A stretch of DNA of 64,000 nucleotides from Macrolepiota albuminosa (taxonomy: Eukaryota > Basidiomycota > Agaricomycetes > Agaricales > Agaricaceae). Location: positions 1,487,826 to 1,551,825 of the forward strand of contig JAMWFC010000116.1 of NCBI GenBank assembly GCA_027475525.1, written 5' to 3'. Both the position numbers and the translations under genes were made by a program. Shown here in pieces: positions 10,379 to 22,106 of this stretch; the first letter of the stretch is position 1, and every line of letters starts with the position of its first letter. Below the pieces are notes generated by a model. That model worked only from the letters and a program-made list of their open reading frames with translations. It was not told the DNA's origin and ran no database searches.

Positions 10379-12120
10379 TCAATATTCCCCCATGGATTTA
10401 TCTGGCGCTCCGAAGTTGCAATTAAGGGGTGGGGCATAGTTGCCCCCCAGACCAGCATAAGGATGCAGCGGTGGTTCCATAATGGCTGGCGCCTTAGTTG
10501 CTTCTGGTATGTCGTTGTTAGCTGTAGAAGTTGAAGCTTTCGGTAAGGCAGGGTCTGCCGTTGCGCCTGAGGGCCTATAATCTTTTAAAGGCTGCTTGCC
10601 CTTTCTGATTTCTACCCTGTCAAAAACCTGGTTCTTTAGCAATTTCAATTTCCTTTCCAGAGTTTCAATCCTCTCTTTGTGTAACAACATAGGCCGTTTG
10701 CTAACTGTGTTGAGCTGGAGTACTTTGTGAATTAGCACTTGTTGGGGAGTTGCTTCCACTTCAGTTGTTGCCGTACTATTCAAGTTTCCTGTCACTAAGT
10801 TCCTGGGATTCCAACGGTGCCACTTGTCAATACGTCCCTGGAAAGTCTTATGCTCAGGATAAAGGGGAATATTAGCACCCAAAGGTAATACTAGTTTTCC
10901 ATCTACCCCACGGCATGCTTTCTCTTGTTGCAAATACTGTTTGAGGATAGCGCATTGACCCCTGGTCATAGTATGTCCTGCCTCGCCACAAAAATGACAA
11001 AGGCCCATCTGTATGTTGCTTCTAGGCGCCAAAAGACTAGTCGAGATCAAGGTCTCCAGTTTATTCATAAAGTTAGCTACTGCGTTGTTAACAGTGTTTT
11101 CCAAATCTTCCTTTTATTGGCGGTGCTAGAAGCTGGCGACTCTAGCTTGGGTGCCATTCCTCCATGGTCTGCGCCAGGTTGCTGTAAAGGTATACCCGTA
11201 TCCGTGCCCTTTAATACCCACTTTCCTGCCTCAAAGACCTTTTCTATGTCGTAGGGTTTCTCGGGGTAATGGTCATGCATAATGATCTCCAAGCGTCGCA
11301 CAATCTTAGTCCATAATGAGGTCAGGAATCCCTGCTGAAACAAATGGCGCTCCTCGTTCCCATATAACTTCCCATTTTGGACCAGCCATCTCATGATCCA
11401 TTGGAAATCCCGATAATAAGTTGATAATGCTCCTAGTGTATAGATTCTTGCCGCAAAGGTGTCCTGTACTAGCTTCTGGATTTCCATTACCGTATAACAT
11501 GTAGCTTCTTCAGCGCCAGGATATAAATGAATGATAGCCTTCTTCCATTCATCATAGGTAGGAGGCCTTGGCACCGCATCACTGGTAAGCTCTTGGAACT
11601 CCTTCAACTCTGTCCATGATTTGGCTCTATCATAGGAGACATATCTGGTAGCATATTCCTTCATCTGTGTATCGTCGGTCACCCGACAGTTGCGTAGCAA
11701 ATACTCCAACTCTTTGAAATACTGCGTTAGTTCCCAAGGCTTTGTTTTGTCCCATTTTGGTGACGAGAAGTGGTTTCTGGGTGGCATGCGCTGATTATTC
11801 GGCTGATCCATACCAATAGATGTGTTTGTTGAAGTAGGAAGGGTAGTGGTGCTCGTGTTACTTAGCGTCAATGTTGTAGGTACCAGCTCAGTTGGCTCTG
11901 AGTCGCTAAGTTCTGGTGATAATAACCTAGATAACTCTTCTAGAGGAGTAAGCGGCGTATAGTTTTTGCCTGCTAAGTACTCAAATGGTTGGGAAAAAGG
12001 GAAAAAGCTTTTGGCTAGGCTGTCTGGGGCGGCCTCAAGCTCCTGATCCAAAGTCTGTCTTGGTAGCGCACCTGGTAAGTGTGGTGAATTGGTGGTACTT
12101 GGTTCGAATGCGCTCTCCAA
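10379..12120 (-). pseudogene. Element A gag (capsid and nucleocapsid), one frameshift
   Basis: The first frame, 12120-11077, covers the capsid-like part (KWDKTKPWELTQYFKELEYL, YDRAKSWTELKEF, YPGAEEATCYTV). The second, 11104-10379, starts just before the nucleocapsid. Comparison with B shows the change of frame lies at about 11110 and is a simple indel. The zinc knuckle is CHFCGEAGHTMTRGQC, that is C-x2-C-x4-H-x6-C, two residues longer than the usual spacing before the last Cys. Gag would package the RNA in the cytoplasm. Confidence 0.85.
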
Positions 12121-12183
12121 CAGGAGGCGGTGCTGTTGCTGGGCTCAAGTTTCTGGCGGAATTCTGTCTTAGAAGAACCCCTT

Positions 12184-12196
12184 GCAGTGGGCTCCA
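12184..12196 (-). other. Element A primer binding site
   Basis: On the minus strand TGGAGCCCACTGC starts three bases after the end of the 5' LTR. The beginning TGG pairs with a tRNA CCA end, and the complementary sequence divides naturally into a 5-base T-stem strand, a 7-base acceptor strand and a discriminator base. I cannot name the tRNA. Confidence 0.65.
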
Positions 12197-12199
12197 AAA

Positions 12200-13271
12200 T
12201 GATGACGCCAACTGTGGTTGGGTGTGCTGGATGTATACGCAGTACAACACCGTCTCCAGCGCTTGGCGTGCGTAGTTGTGAGGAGTCCCAACAGGGTCCC
12301 GGTGTGCTCGAGTAGAGGTGATAAAACAATGCGCTAAATTATAGCGCTTCAGAGGCTACCTGGCAGACGGTAAGCATTGTAGCTTAAACAAAGATATTGA
12401 AGAAAAGACGAGTAGCACAGCGTATTGTGCCCATAGGTGGCACCGTAAACAAGGAAGATGAGATAGACAAGGCTAGCGCCCGACTTAGTGACAAAGTCAA
12501 AGGAAGCTAGTGCAATTTGAACGCTAAGTGTAACTGTCTGCTCAAGGAGTTACGATTTGTTGTTATATACATGCGGAGTAGCTATTTTATATACTATGCG
12601 CTACCATGTTGCCAAGATAAAAAGTCCATCTGCGGCGCTACTTCCTAGCACCTCTCCTCATGGTTTCCTCTACTGGCGACCTGTCAACAGCGACCTTTTG
12701 CACATGGATGATGGCAACCAACAGCGTTATGACCCACGGCAACCAGCAGCGACTCTTCATTGACTTAGAATTGTATGAATCTGCTCACTTTTACTATAAC
12801 TCCGATTAGCCAGATTGTTCCGGGGTATGGTCAGAAAATCCTTGACAGACGCTGTGAGTGCTAATGTCAGCGCTACTCATTGTATCAGTTCCTGATAGGT
12901 CCAGATGTCGGATTAAGTATATCCAGTGCTGTCATCATTGATCCTTTCTTAGACTTCTGATTGAAGTGCCTCGTCAAATGGCAGCGCCTGCTGCTAGCTC
13001 CTTCTGGAAATGATCGGGGTTTAATTAGAGTCCTCTCCCGCCGTTGTGTTAGCGCTATACGTTCTGAGCTCTCTTCATCCTTGGGATAGGTGAATAGAGT
13101 GTGCTGAAGGTCTGGTAGCCAGTGGTTAGGGCAAATGGCTAAGTCCTGTAGAAGGTTGCCAGAGCTAGGGCTGCTATATATTCCCAACTGGTTGCTAGAG
13201 TCTTCAATATATCAAGTGTCAGTTGGTCTATAATGTCCCTTGATGCGCTCAGTCTGAGTAGAAGCCTATCA
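12200..13271 (-). repeat. Element A 5' LTR
   Basis: 1072 bases, TGATGACGCC...CCTATCA, equal in length to the copy at 962-2033. Differences between the two are nearly all C/T or G/A. Confidence 0.95.
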
Positions 13272-15935
13272 GCAGTCTTGACTTGGTTGCGGACGTCGGG
13301 AGCAATACTACAAAGTTCTTCAACTGATAAAGTGACGGCGGTTTTCATGATGCAACTAAAGACGTGGTTTGATTTTTCTATGTCGAATATTGGCGTGGTA
13401 GGTCGGTAACCACCTTCAGGACGCTTCTTGGGAGCGGCAAAGTTTTGTTGTGTGGGAGCATGATATCGGTCGGGAATCCCTGAGTAAGGGTGGAGAGGCG
13501 GCAAAGGTGGCTCAGGAGCGGCAGAGGACGAAGACGGTTCTGAAGTTGGAGCTGAAGGGGCGGCAAGAGCAGGAGTCGGTAACTTGCTAGTGGGAGGCAT
13601 AGGCTTATATTCTTTAAGAGGTTGTTTAGGCTGCTTAACTTCAACCCCATCAAAAACCTGATTCTTAAGTGAATCCAATTCCTGTTGTAGCTTAGCAATT
13701 CATTCTTCCCGCAAGAAAGTAGGGCAGTCGCCAACGCTGTCAAAGTGTAAGGCCTCGTAAATTATTTGCTGCTGAGTCGCCTGGTCAGGGTCAGGGTTGA
13801 CGTTGCCGGAAAGCATGCCAGTGACGATTTGCCCTGGATTGCGCCTATGCCATTCATCAACCTGCTCCTGGAAGAACTTCTTGTCTGGGTAGTTGGGAAT
13901 GGTGGCGCCAGTGGTTAGGACTATCTTGCCGTCGATAGCCCTTTGAATTCTTCCTTGCCAAATATAATTTTCTAAAGTCGCACAGCGTCCTCTAGTCATA
14001 GTACGGCCAATTTCTCCACAGAAGTGGCAAGGGCCATGTCAGGTTCCGCTGAGTCGGGGGCTTTCCAGGAAAGCAATCGCCCTTACAATGCGGACTTGAC
14101 CCATGGATACTCGGGTGTCTGGAACTCCAGGGCTAGGACTCCGGGGTTCAAGACGTGGACAGGGGAATCCCGGGAGAGGGGACTTGGTCCGGGGATTTTG
14201 GTGGGTAGGTAGCTGGGGAGTTCGGGTGGGGGTCGAGTCATGAACTGGAGGTTCTAAGACGAGACCAAGTTAGTAAATTAGAGTCGCAAAGTGCATACCA
14301 ATCTTAGAGCACGCAAGTATTCAAGTGTGCCAGTCAAAGCGTGCCAGTCAATGCGTACCAGTCAAGTAGAGGGCACGCAACAATCCAAGTAATGCAATGT
14401 AATATCAAGACTAGCGAATACAACAGGGAACTACGCTATAAGTACTACGGGACCGGGTCTCGGGGTTCCGGGGTGTCTGGGATGGGTTCCAGGAGTCATT
14501 GAGTAGCGGGCAGGGACTGTATACCTGGATCGCGCGTGTGGGGCGCACGATCAATTGGCACGGAGGAAGTTGTGATGCGTGATGCATGATGGCCGGGAAT
14601 GAGTCACGTGATCTGATCGTTGATCAGGGCTGGCGGCAGCTGATGGCGGTCCTTGATGCGCGTGATGGTGGTGTCGGCGGTTGTGATGGCAGGGCGTGTT
14701 CTGTGGGGTTGGAGGGAGGGTCCTGGAGGGTGTTCCGGGGATGTTCCGGGGTGGGCCCGGAGGGGAGGGGTCGTGACAGGCCAGGTGTGGGCACATTAGC
14801 GGGTCGGTTAGCAGTGAGGTTAGTTGTGATCATGGTTTCAATTCGAGTCATGGTGGAAGCGACAGCGGCGGTAATGGCAGCATTGAGCTCCTCTTTCTTA
14901 ATGAAGTCGGTAGCAGGAGGCAGGATGGGAATAATACCATTGGTTCGCTCAGGGGGTGGGCTCGTTCTAGCGCATTGTATACCAATGCCAGTGTCCATTC
15001 CCTTGAGAACCCATTTACTGGCTTCAAAGACGTTGGCAACGTTATATGGCTCCTCTGGATGATGGCCTGCTGGACAATTTCTAGGTGCCAAGCAATACAA
15101 GTCCACAATGAAGTCGGGATGCCCTGTTGGAATAGGCGACGTTCCTCGTTTATATAGAGCTTGCTGTTTTGCAAGAGCCATCTAGTGATTTTCTGAAACT
15201 CGCAGTAATACATAGAGAACGCGCCAAGCGAGGATGTGCCATTGTTGAATGATTCCTGTACTAATTTCTGCAACTTGTTTACCGTGTATTGGGTAGCCTC
15301 CTCTGCGCCAGGATACAACTGGATTACTGCTGTCTTCCAGTCTTCATATGAAGCACCTTGGGCTGGAACTGGTGGTGCAGCAGGAACAAAGACGGCAAAC
15401 TCAGCAAGACCTGTCCACGTCTCTGCCGTGTCATATGACACGTACCTTGCCACATATTCCTTCATCTGTGTGTGGTCGGTAATTCCACAATCCCTGAATA
15501 AATACTCTAATTCCTTAAAATACTAGGAGAGCTCCCGTGGCTTGGACTCGTCCCATTTCAGTGCCGAGAAGTAATTATGTGGCAGCATGTGCTGAACTTG
15601 TTGTTCCATGGCAACTGTGGTGCCAAGTTTGGTTAGCAGATGCAGAGAAGGAGTTCTAGGTAATGGTGACAGAGTAAGAGAAATAACGAGTTGAGAAAGA
15701 GGTGTTAGAGGAGTAATGGGGGTAACAGGTTGTGGTACGGCAAGCGGCGATGCTAAGGGGTCATCAGCGCTAAAATCAAGGGAACGTGGGAAGAGATCAG
15801 AAAATTCGTCTACAGTAGCGTTCTGTAGTTCCTGTGCAAGAGAGAGACCCGGTAAGGCACCAGGTGGTTGTGGGGTTGATGGGTGGGAAGGAGCTATGTC
15901 TTCTGCCGACTGCTCTAGCAGATGGCGCCTATGCT
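13272..15935 (-). pseudogene. Element B gag, interrupted by a solo LTR and by element A
   Basis: Minus-strand gag homologous to that of A. Open pieces are 15465-14848 (capsid-like; MKEYVARYVSYD, YPGAEEATQYTV), 13999-13700 (after the knuckle) and 13678-13139 (Pro-rich; LSVEELCSIAPDVRNQVKT just before the break at 13271). A solo C2 LTR at 14037-14778 sits inside the zinc knuckle, and the frame is continuous if one 5-base duplicate and the LTR are ignored. The knuckle itself has Arg where the zinc-binding His should be. A stop at about 15520 adds further decay. Confidence 0.8.
14037..14778 (-). repeat. Solo LTR, C2 subfamily, in element B gag
   Basis: 742 bases, TGTCAGGTTCCGCTGAG...GTCGTGACA, flanked by a perfect 5-base target duplication GGCCA (14032-14036 and 14779-14783). 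It is related to the LTRs of element C but shorter and diverged, hence C2. No internal element sequence is present, so it arose by recombination between two LTRs. Confidence 0.93.
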
Positions 15936-15976
15936 GGAGACGGGTTTCTGGCGGAATTCTGCCCTAAAGATCCCTC

Positions 15977-15989
15977 GCAGTGGGCTTCA
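15977..15989 (-). other. Element B primer binding site
   Basis: On the minus strand TGAAGCCCACTGC, three bases after the LTR and homologous to the site in A. The third base is A where A has G, probably a decay change. Confidence 0.55.
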
Positions 15990-15992
15990 ATT

Positions 15993-16920
15993 TGATGACG
16001 CCCAAAGTTTGGTCAGCAACAAATTAAGCAATGACGTTACTGTACCAAAAACTTGCGTTGGGCATGCTTGTTGTGAAGTGGAGAGTCCCAGGCAGGTCCC
16101 AGAGAATGTGCCTATGAAAATAAAGTAAAGTCAGAAAAAGTCAGCAAGTGTCAAGCGCTAAGGTAAAAGCACCTATGAAAGAAGTGGTAAGTGAACACGG
16201 CAACATAAGTGGCAAGAGCACTGTAAGCTTAGCGAAGTCTAAGCGTCGATAATGCCTGCCGTAGCTGCAAGGTGCGAGTATGTCAAGGATTAGCGAGAGT
16301 CTGCAACTGCCAATGACTTCGACATTGCCGACTGTAAATGAGATTTGGACCGTAAGGGAGACTAGAATAAGGGGAGCAGGAAACTCTGTTCTTCTCTGGT
16401 GTATGTACAAGTCGGTAAGTACTTTTATACTACAATGAGTTCACCGTTGCCAGTAACTGATAACGCCAAAGTGCGGTAAACTAGAAAGTTTTATAGGAGT
16501 AGCCCCGATGGTTTCAGATCCCTACCGTCCATTCAAGACTCTTAGCGGCCCCAGGCAGCAGATCGCGGCGCTAAACCATCAATCCATCACCCTTCTGTCT
16601 GTCAAAATACCTAAGCAATGTCAGGTGCCAGATTGAGGTGCTAAGCGGTGTCAGACGCCAAAGTCAAATGCCAAGCTGTCCATCAGTTTTTGATAGATCA
16701 CCAGTCTTCTTTTCAAGCGCTGTCATCAGTAACTGATGCCATCTGTCAGTTGTCATTCTTGCTGCCATTGGCGCTATCATTGATTGGATTTGCTTTTTGC
16801 TGTGCGCGGCCATCAAATATTGCCAAAATTGGTTAATTAGCATGTGCTAAGGTGTCCCGAGCCAGTGCCGTGTTGCTGTGGCCTGCCGATAATGCACTGA
16901 TCCTGTATGGGGTCCTATCA
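15993..16920 (-). repeat. Element B 5' LTR
   Basis: 928 bases, TGATGACGCCCAAAGTT...GGTCCTATCA. It is homologous over its whole length to the solo LTR at 56960-57902. To its right the sequence continues D-type gag. Confidence 0.92.
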
Positions 16921-17240
16921 GTATACCCATCTGAGTATACTGCCATATTTTGGGCATGGTCATTAAGGGTATTGTAGAACCCTTGTACACCCAACTTCTT
17001 GGTGTACTTGGCAGACTGGAAGTCCTGCCTTGCATCCTGTAATGTCAAGGGGTGCACAAATTGATTGTACAGTCCTGGAAGGACTCCCTTGAATGTTCAG
17101 TCATACTGGACCTGGTTGACATGCAACACTGCTTGTCAGAACCAACTCATGGCCTCTCCAGCCAAGAACTCAGGCAGAACAAAAATTTATTCTTGTTCCA
17201 TATGATCACCTCTGTATAAGCACATGGCAAGGTGGATGCA

Positions 17241-17467
17241 TGTAGTGTAGTCCACTATGTGGCGTTGGCCACATAGCTTTACTTACTGTAATTAATATTA
17301 TATTATTATTATAATATAATATTATTAATTACTCTACTATAAATAGTTACAGGTGCTGCTTACTCAGCAGCTTATTTTTTGTGTAAACTACATTGTCAAT
17401 AGACCAGTCTGGTCTGATTCAGTGTTGTGTGCATACTAAGCTCTCTCAACTACATAACTTCGTTACA
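17241..17467 (+). repeat. Solo D-type LTR, opposite orientation, in D2 gag
   Basis: 227 bases, reverse complement of the D LTR: TGTAGTGTAGTCC...AACTTCGTTACA. A perfect 5-base target duplication ATGCA (17236-17240 and 17468-17472) flanks it. Its AT-rich core at about 17283-17330 is close to a perfect palindrome. Confidence 0.92.
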
Positions 17468-18516
17468 ATGCATACGTCCATTGCTCAGTCCTCCAAGTCA
17501 CTGAACTTGGATGCACCTGTATAGGCACAAATGTGCCTACTATTTGCTTTATGCAGCTTCACCCCATCTGATAGCCGTAAGGTTACTCCCAAGGCATTAT
17601 TGACTACTTGATGAAGGCGGTTGTGCATGGCTTCACAATGCATACTAATGGCCTCTTACTGGCTCAGAGATCTAGTCACTAGATTGGTGGCTTGGAAAAG
17701 CAATTTCCCTTGTGCACTCTGCTGTGGACATCTCAAGCCTCCTTGACTGTGGGCATAATTGCCTTCATCTTGAAAAATTAATCTAGGGCACTTGTCCAGC
17801 CTCTACCAGGAGCATCACATCTTGTGGTGCCATTTCAATTGGGGAAGTCTCCTCGATCATGATTGTGGTGCTGCCCTGATTCTGAAGAAGCTTGATCCTC
17901 CTGGCTCTGTGTTACAAAGCAATGACACATCTCGTTAATAGGCTTAGTGCCCTCAAATACAATGCCCTGATTGTCAATAAGAAACTGTCCCTTAGCCCTG
18001 AGGTCGCCATTGCACATATGTTAATATGCCACTCAGTTGCTCAATGTTTCTGCCATTGGCACACATGGCATCAAAGATGCCTTGCTGTCCACCTTAAAGG
18101 CAGTACTAGCTTGTCCATCCAGGCCTGGCATCTCTGTCCTAGAGTCTTGGTTATGCATGTGTGGGGGCTCCTCATGCCACCCTTGTCCTGCTGGAGTATA
18201 ATCGGTACTCACCAGATTTGCCTCAGGCACTTCCTGCGCCCATGCTAGTGCCTCCACTAGCTCAACTCTGATGTCCTGATTATGACATGCCAAGCATTTC
18301 TTGGAAGTGTGGCTCCAGGGGGTTGACACCCCTGATTGCCTTGCAGCCTTACACTGCAAATACATCTGAAGTTCTAGAGTGAGAACCCTCACCATCAAAT
18401 TGGTATATTTAGTACTGAATACAGTGAGCACCTTGTGCCCTTGTTGCCTAAGTGCTACCATATGTGCAGAAGCATAATGCTCGAGTCATGCCTGGGTGGT
18501 GTATTTCATCACCTCT

Positions 18517-20226
18517 GTTAGGTTCCGCTGATTCAGGGGCTTTCCAGAAAAGCAATCACCCTTACAATGTGGACTTGACCTATGTGTACTTGGGTGTCTG
18601 AAACTCCAGGGCTGGACTCTGGGGTTCAAGACGTGAACAGGGGGATCTCTCAGGGAAAAGAACTTAATCCGGGGATTTTGGGGGTTGGTGGTTGGGGACT
18701 ACAAAGGGGTCAAGTCAAGAACCAGAGGTTCTAAGATGAGACCAGATTAGTAAACTTTAAGTCATGAAGTGCGTACCAAACTCAGAGCACGCAGTTGTTC
18801 AAGCATGCCAGTCAGCACGTACCACTCAAACAGAGGGCATGCAAACAATCAGGTTAATATCAAGACTAGCGAATACAACGGGGAACTACACTATAAGTAC
18901 TATGGGGCCGGGTCCAGGTGTCTGGGGTTCTGGGGTGTCTGGAATAAGTTCCGGGAGGCATTGAATAGCGAGAGGGGAACTGTATACTAGAATCATGTTG
19001 ATGAGCCTGCATTGTGGCTGGCTACAGATAGCACCAATATCCACACCTCATATTAGCCCACTGGTACCACCAGAAGCGCCACACTCTAGCGCTTCCAGCA
19101 TTATTTTTCCCATATTTTTACACTAATAACTCGCAGCTACAGACTCCAATTACTTTCAGACCACTTTTTATGGCACACTTATTCTTTGCACCACTGTTGA
19201 CACCTCACCACACCTTGCCACTTGCACTCCAAGGCTATACATTTACACAGACACTTGGCATTAGTCAAACCGGCATAATGCTCTTACCCAGTGGCAGCGC
19301 TCACAGGATAGAATGATGAAGTATTTCCATGACAGCATCATTATGGACCTTTTTACTATACAATTCAATTCACCGCCTTTACTTACATTTTTATCAGTTC
19401 ATCACCCTCTAGCATTGGCTAACTTTCTTTACTATAAATACTTACTTTTTATTAGTAGTACAGGAAATCAATTTGGCAGTAGGGATCATATTCCAACATT
19501 TTGGTCTCCATATGCAACAGACTACCTCTTGTTGACCATGTCAAGCAAGAGGACTCTGCTTTAGTTTTCTATCTCTCTCTCTTTAGCACCTTGCAACTAC
19601 GGCTTGGCTTTCATGCTTAGATCCACTAAGCAATCTTGTCTTTTTATTATCTCATTTTAGGTGCTAACACTTAACACCTCTTAGCAACCCTTTCTTGCAC
19701 CTCTTAGCACCTTCCTTAGCGACTTTCCCATGCTCTTAGTGCTTCCCTTAGTGACTCTTAGTGCCTTGTAGCCACATTTTAGAGCCTTACACAAGTACCT
19801 CCAATCACCCACTTTCCTTGCCACCAACCTCTTGCCTACTGTGTGTTCTCTGGGACTTGTCCGGGACTCTCACACACACTTAGCATGCCCAAAGCTATAT
19901 CAGCTAAGTAGCTGTACTAGTGATAGTCCACGCAGCACTTCAGCTTGATTTGGGTGTCATCAACGTGTGTGGGATGTGCGATCAATTGGCATGGAGGGAG
20001 CTGTGATGCATGATGTGTGATGGCTGGAAGCAAGTAGGGTGATCCAATTGTTGATCATGGTTTGATGGCAGTTGATCCTGGGGTCCATGATGCAGGGTTG
20101 CCAGGGGTGGGTGATGGCAGTGTCGGTAGTTGTGATGGCGGGGTGTGTTTGTGGGGTCAGAGAAAGGGTCTCAGATGGGGTTCTGGGGGTTCCTCAAGGT
20201 GGTCCTGGAGGGGAGGGGTCATGACA
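18517..20226 (-). repeat. Solo LTR, C2 subfamily, in D2 gag
   Basis: The ends TGTTAGGTTCCGCTGA and GGGTCATGACA match the C2 LTR at 14037. It is flanked by a perfect 5-base duplication ACCTC (18512-18516 and 20227-20231). It is 1710 bases long because of the secondary insert at 18998-19963; without that it is about 740 bases, like its sister. Confidence 0.9.
18998..19963. mobile_element. 966-base insert with short terminal inverted repeats
   Basis: Sequence absent from the sister LTR at 14037. It begins TTGATGA and ends TCATCAA, a perfect 7-base inverted repeat, and is flanked by CATG and CGTG, which would be a 4-base target duplication with one CpG change. No long ORF is present. There is a TATAAAT at about 19431. 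It may be a non-autonomous DNA transposon; a solo LTR with ends TGTTGATGA...TCATCAAC is the alternative. Confidence 0.5.
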
Positions 20227-20869
20227 ACCTCTGGGTGTGAATCCCAGAACATCCGCAAGTGCACAGTGTAAGCAGTTTTCAACTGCTGCTCCTCTGCTCT
20301 GGCATTATCATCAGTAGATGACTCAACAATCTCCTTTAGGAGATTGGCAACCTCCTGGACCTCCTCCACTGCTGGTGTGTGCAGAAAACAATTTTTTGTG
20401 CTGCCTGCTTCAGAAGTTGCATCCTCCTCCAGTACCTCCTCTATGTGGGCTTCCACTATCCTGATGGGCATTGGGCTTACCATGGCCTGCCTGGCCCCAC
20501 TACTCTGGCTCAGGGACATAGATCCCCCAGTCTGTACCAATGAATTGGTCTCTCCTGCAATGCCCTGGATGTCTGTTGACTGCTTGATCTCATCAGGAGG
20601 CCCTTTGGAAGCTAGCCGGCTAGACCATTGAAGTCCTCCTGGCAGCTGCATAACTGGGGGAGTTAATCTTCCTGGCATCTTGTTCCATGGCTGTTGCTGG
20701 CCATCATGTTGCGAGCTCTCAGCTCTCCGGGCCTTGCTTTTATTCCTGGGCAAGTTGGTGCTCCAACCCCAATCTTGAGCCTTGGGCCTTGACTGACCCA
20801 CATTGGGCACTTGCACATCCTGAGTGTTTGCTGAATCTCTCCATAGGTCATAGGCATTCCACCCACCGT

Positions 20870-21940
20870 TGATGATGCCAACTGTGGTTGGGTACGCTAG
20901 ACATATACACAGTACAATGCTGTCTCTAGTGCCTGGCATGCATAGTTGTGAGGAGTCCTGACAGGGTCCCAGTGTGCTCAAATGGATATAATAGAACAAT
21001 GTGCTAGATGATAGCACCTTGGGTGCTACCTAGCAAACGGTAAGCACCATAGTTTAAGCAAAGATAAAGAGAAAAGATGAGTAGCGCAGCATAATGTGCC
21101 TGTAGGTGGCATCGTAAACGATGAAGATGAGATAGACGAGGCTAGCGTCCAACTTAGTGACAAAGTCAGGTAAAGCTAGTGCAATTTGAATGCTAAGTGT
21201 AACTGGGTGCTCAAGAGGTTACAATTTGTTGTCATGTACATGTGAAGTAGCTATCTTATATACTGTGTGCTACTGTGTTTTCCAAGATAAGTCCATCTGC
21301 AGTGCTACCTCCTAGTGCCTTTCCTTGTGGTTCCCTCTGATGGTGACCTGTCAATGGTGACCCGTTGCACATGGCTGACGGCAACCAACAGCATTATGAC
21401 CCATGGCAACCAATGGCGACTCTAAATTGACTTAGAAATATAAGTGTCTGCTCACTCTTAATATAATTCCGATTGGCCTGGCTGTTCCAGGGTAAGGTTG
21501 GAAAATCCTTGACAGACACTATGAGCGCTAATGTCAGCGCTACTTATTGTACCAGTTCCTGACAGGTCCAGACATTGGGTTTAAGTATATCCTGTGCCGC
21601 TGTCATTGATTTTTTTAGACTTCTAATTGAAGTGCCTCATCAGATGGCAGCATCTACTGCTGACTCCTTCTGGAAGTGATTGGGATTTGGTTAGAGTCCC
21701 CCTCCTGCCATTGTGTTAGCACTATACATTCTGAGCCTTCTCTGTTTTTGAAATAGGTGAATGGAGTGTGCTGAAGGCATGGTAACTAGTAATTAGGGTA
21801 ACTGGATAAGTCCTGCACTAGAGCAACAGAGCTAGGGCTGCTCTGTACCCAAACTGGTCGCTAGAGTCTCCAGTAGTGTGTCAAGTGTTGGTTGGCCTAT
21901 AATGTCCCTTGATGTGCTCAGTCCGAGTAGAAGCCTATCA
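20870..21940 (-). repeat. Solo A-type LTR in D2
   Basis: 1071 bases, TGATGATGCCAACTG...AAGCCTATCA, homologous to the LTRs of element A. It is flanked by a perfect 4-base duplication CCGT (20866-20869 and 21941-21944). Many CG sites of the A LTR are TG or CA here, so it is an older copy. Confidence 0.93.
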
Positions 21941-22106
21941 CCGTTAGTGGTGACTGCAGGGATAGAGTTACTCATTGATCCCTTGTTTGAAATTTGCATG
22001 GTGTGGCTATGCAAGAAGCTCGAGAAGCTGATAGAGTTCTGTCAACAAACTCAGCGACTGATGTCAGATGCTAGGCAATAGATCCTAGCTGCCAGATTCA
22101 AAAAAA

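Larger units (their letters stand above)
962..13271 (-). mobile_element. Element A, 12.3-kb Ty3/gypsy LTR retrotransposon with antisense cargo genes
   Basis: Two 1072-base LTRs (962-2033 and 12200-13271) flank an internal region with, on the minus strand, a primer binding site, gag, protease and pol, and a polypurine tract next to the left LTR. The flanks GCGG (958-961) and GCAG (13272-13275) fit a 4-base target duplication with one CpG-type change. The LTRs differ by roughly two dozen substitutions by eye, nearly all transitions. The coding genes are broken and RNase H is missing, so this copy is not autonomous. Between the end of pol (6904) and the 3' LTR lie about 4.7 kb holding plus-strand intron-containing genes, an unusual cargo for a gypsy element. 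Confidence 0.93.
1..16920 (-). mobile_element. Element B, Ty3/gypsy LTR retrotransposon (partial, host of A)
   Basis: Element B lies on the minus strand: 5' LTR 15993-16920, primer binding site at about 15977-15989, gag from about 15935 down to 13272, then after nested element A the protease and start of pol at 961-1. Its 3' end is outside the window. It interrupts the gag of D2: the sequence right of 16920 continues D-type gag. It was later hit by a solo C2 LTR (14037-14778) and by element A (962-13271). It belongs to the same superfamily as A: matching LTR ends (TGATGACGCC...CCTATCA), similar gag and pol. Confidence 0.8.
16921..22060 (-). pseudogene. D2 gag, in pieces
   Basis: The pieces 21945-22060, 20232-20865, 17468-18516 and 16921-17240 align in order with element D gag (38191 down to about 36085). 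Recognisable stretches are EEQQLKTAYTVHLRMFWDSHPEVV, STKYTNLMVRVLTLELQMY and SAKYTKKLGVQGFYNTLNDHAQN. Compared with D the copy is strongly depleted in CpG, many CG sites being TG or CA, and it carries stops and frameshifts. It lacks the TGA that D has at 37679, so that stop in D is probably a private mutation. Confidence 0.8.
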
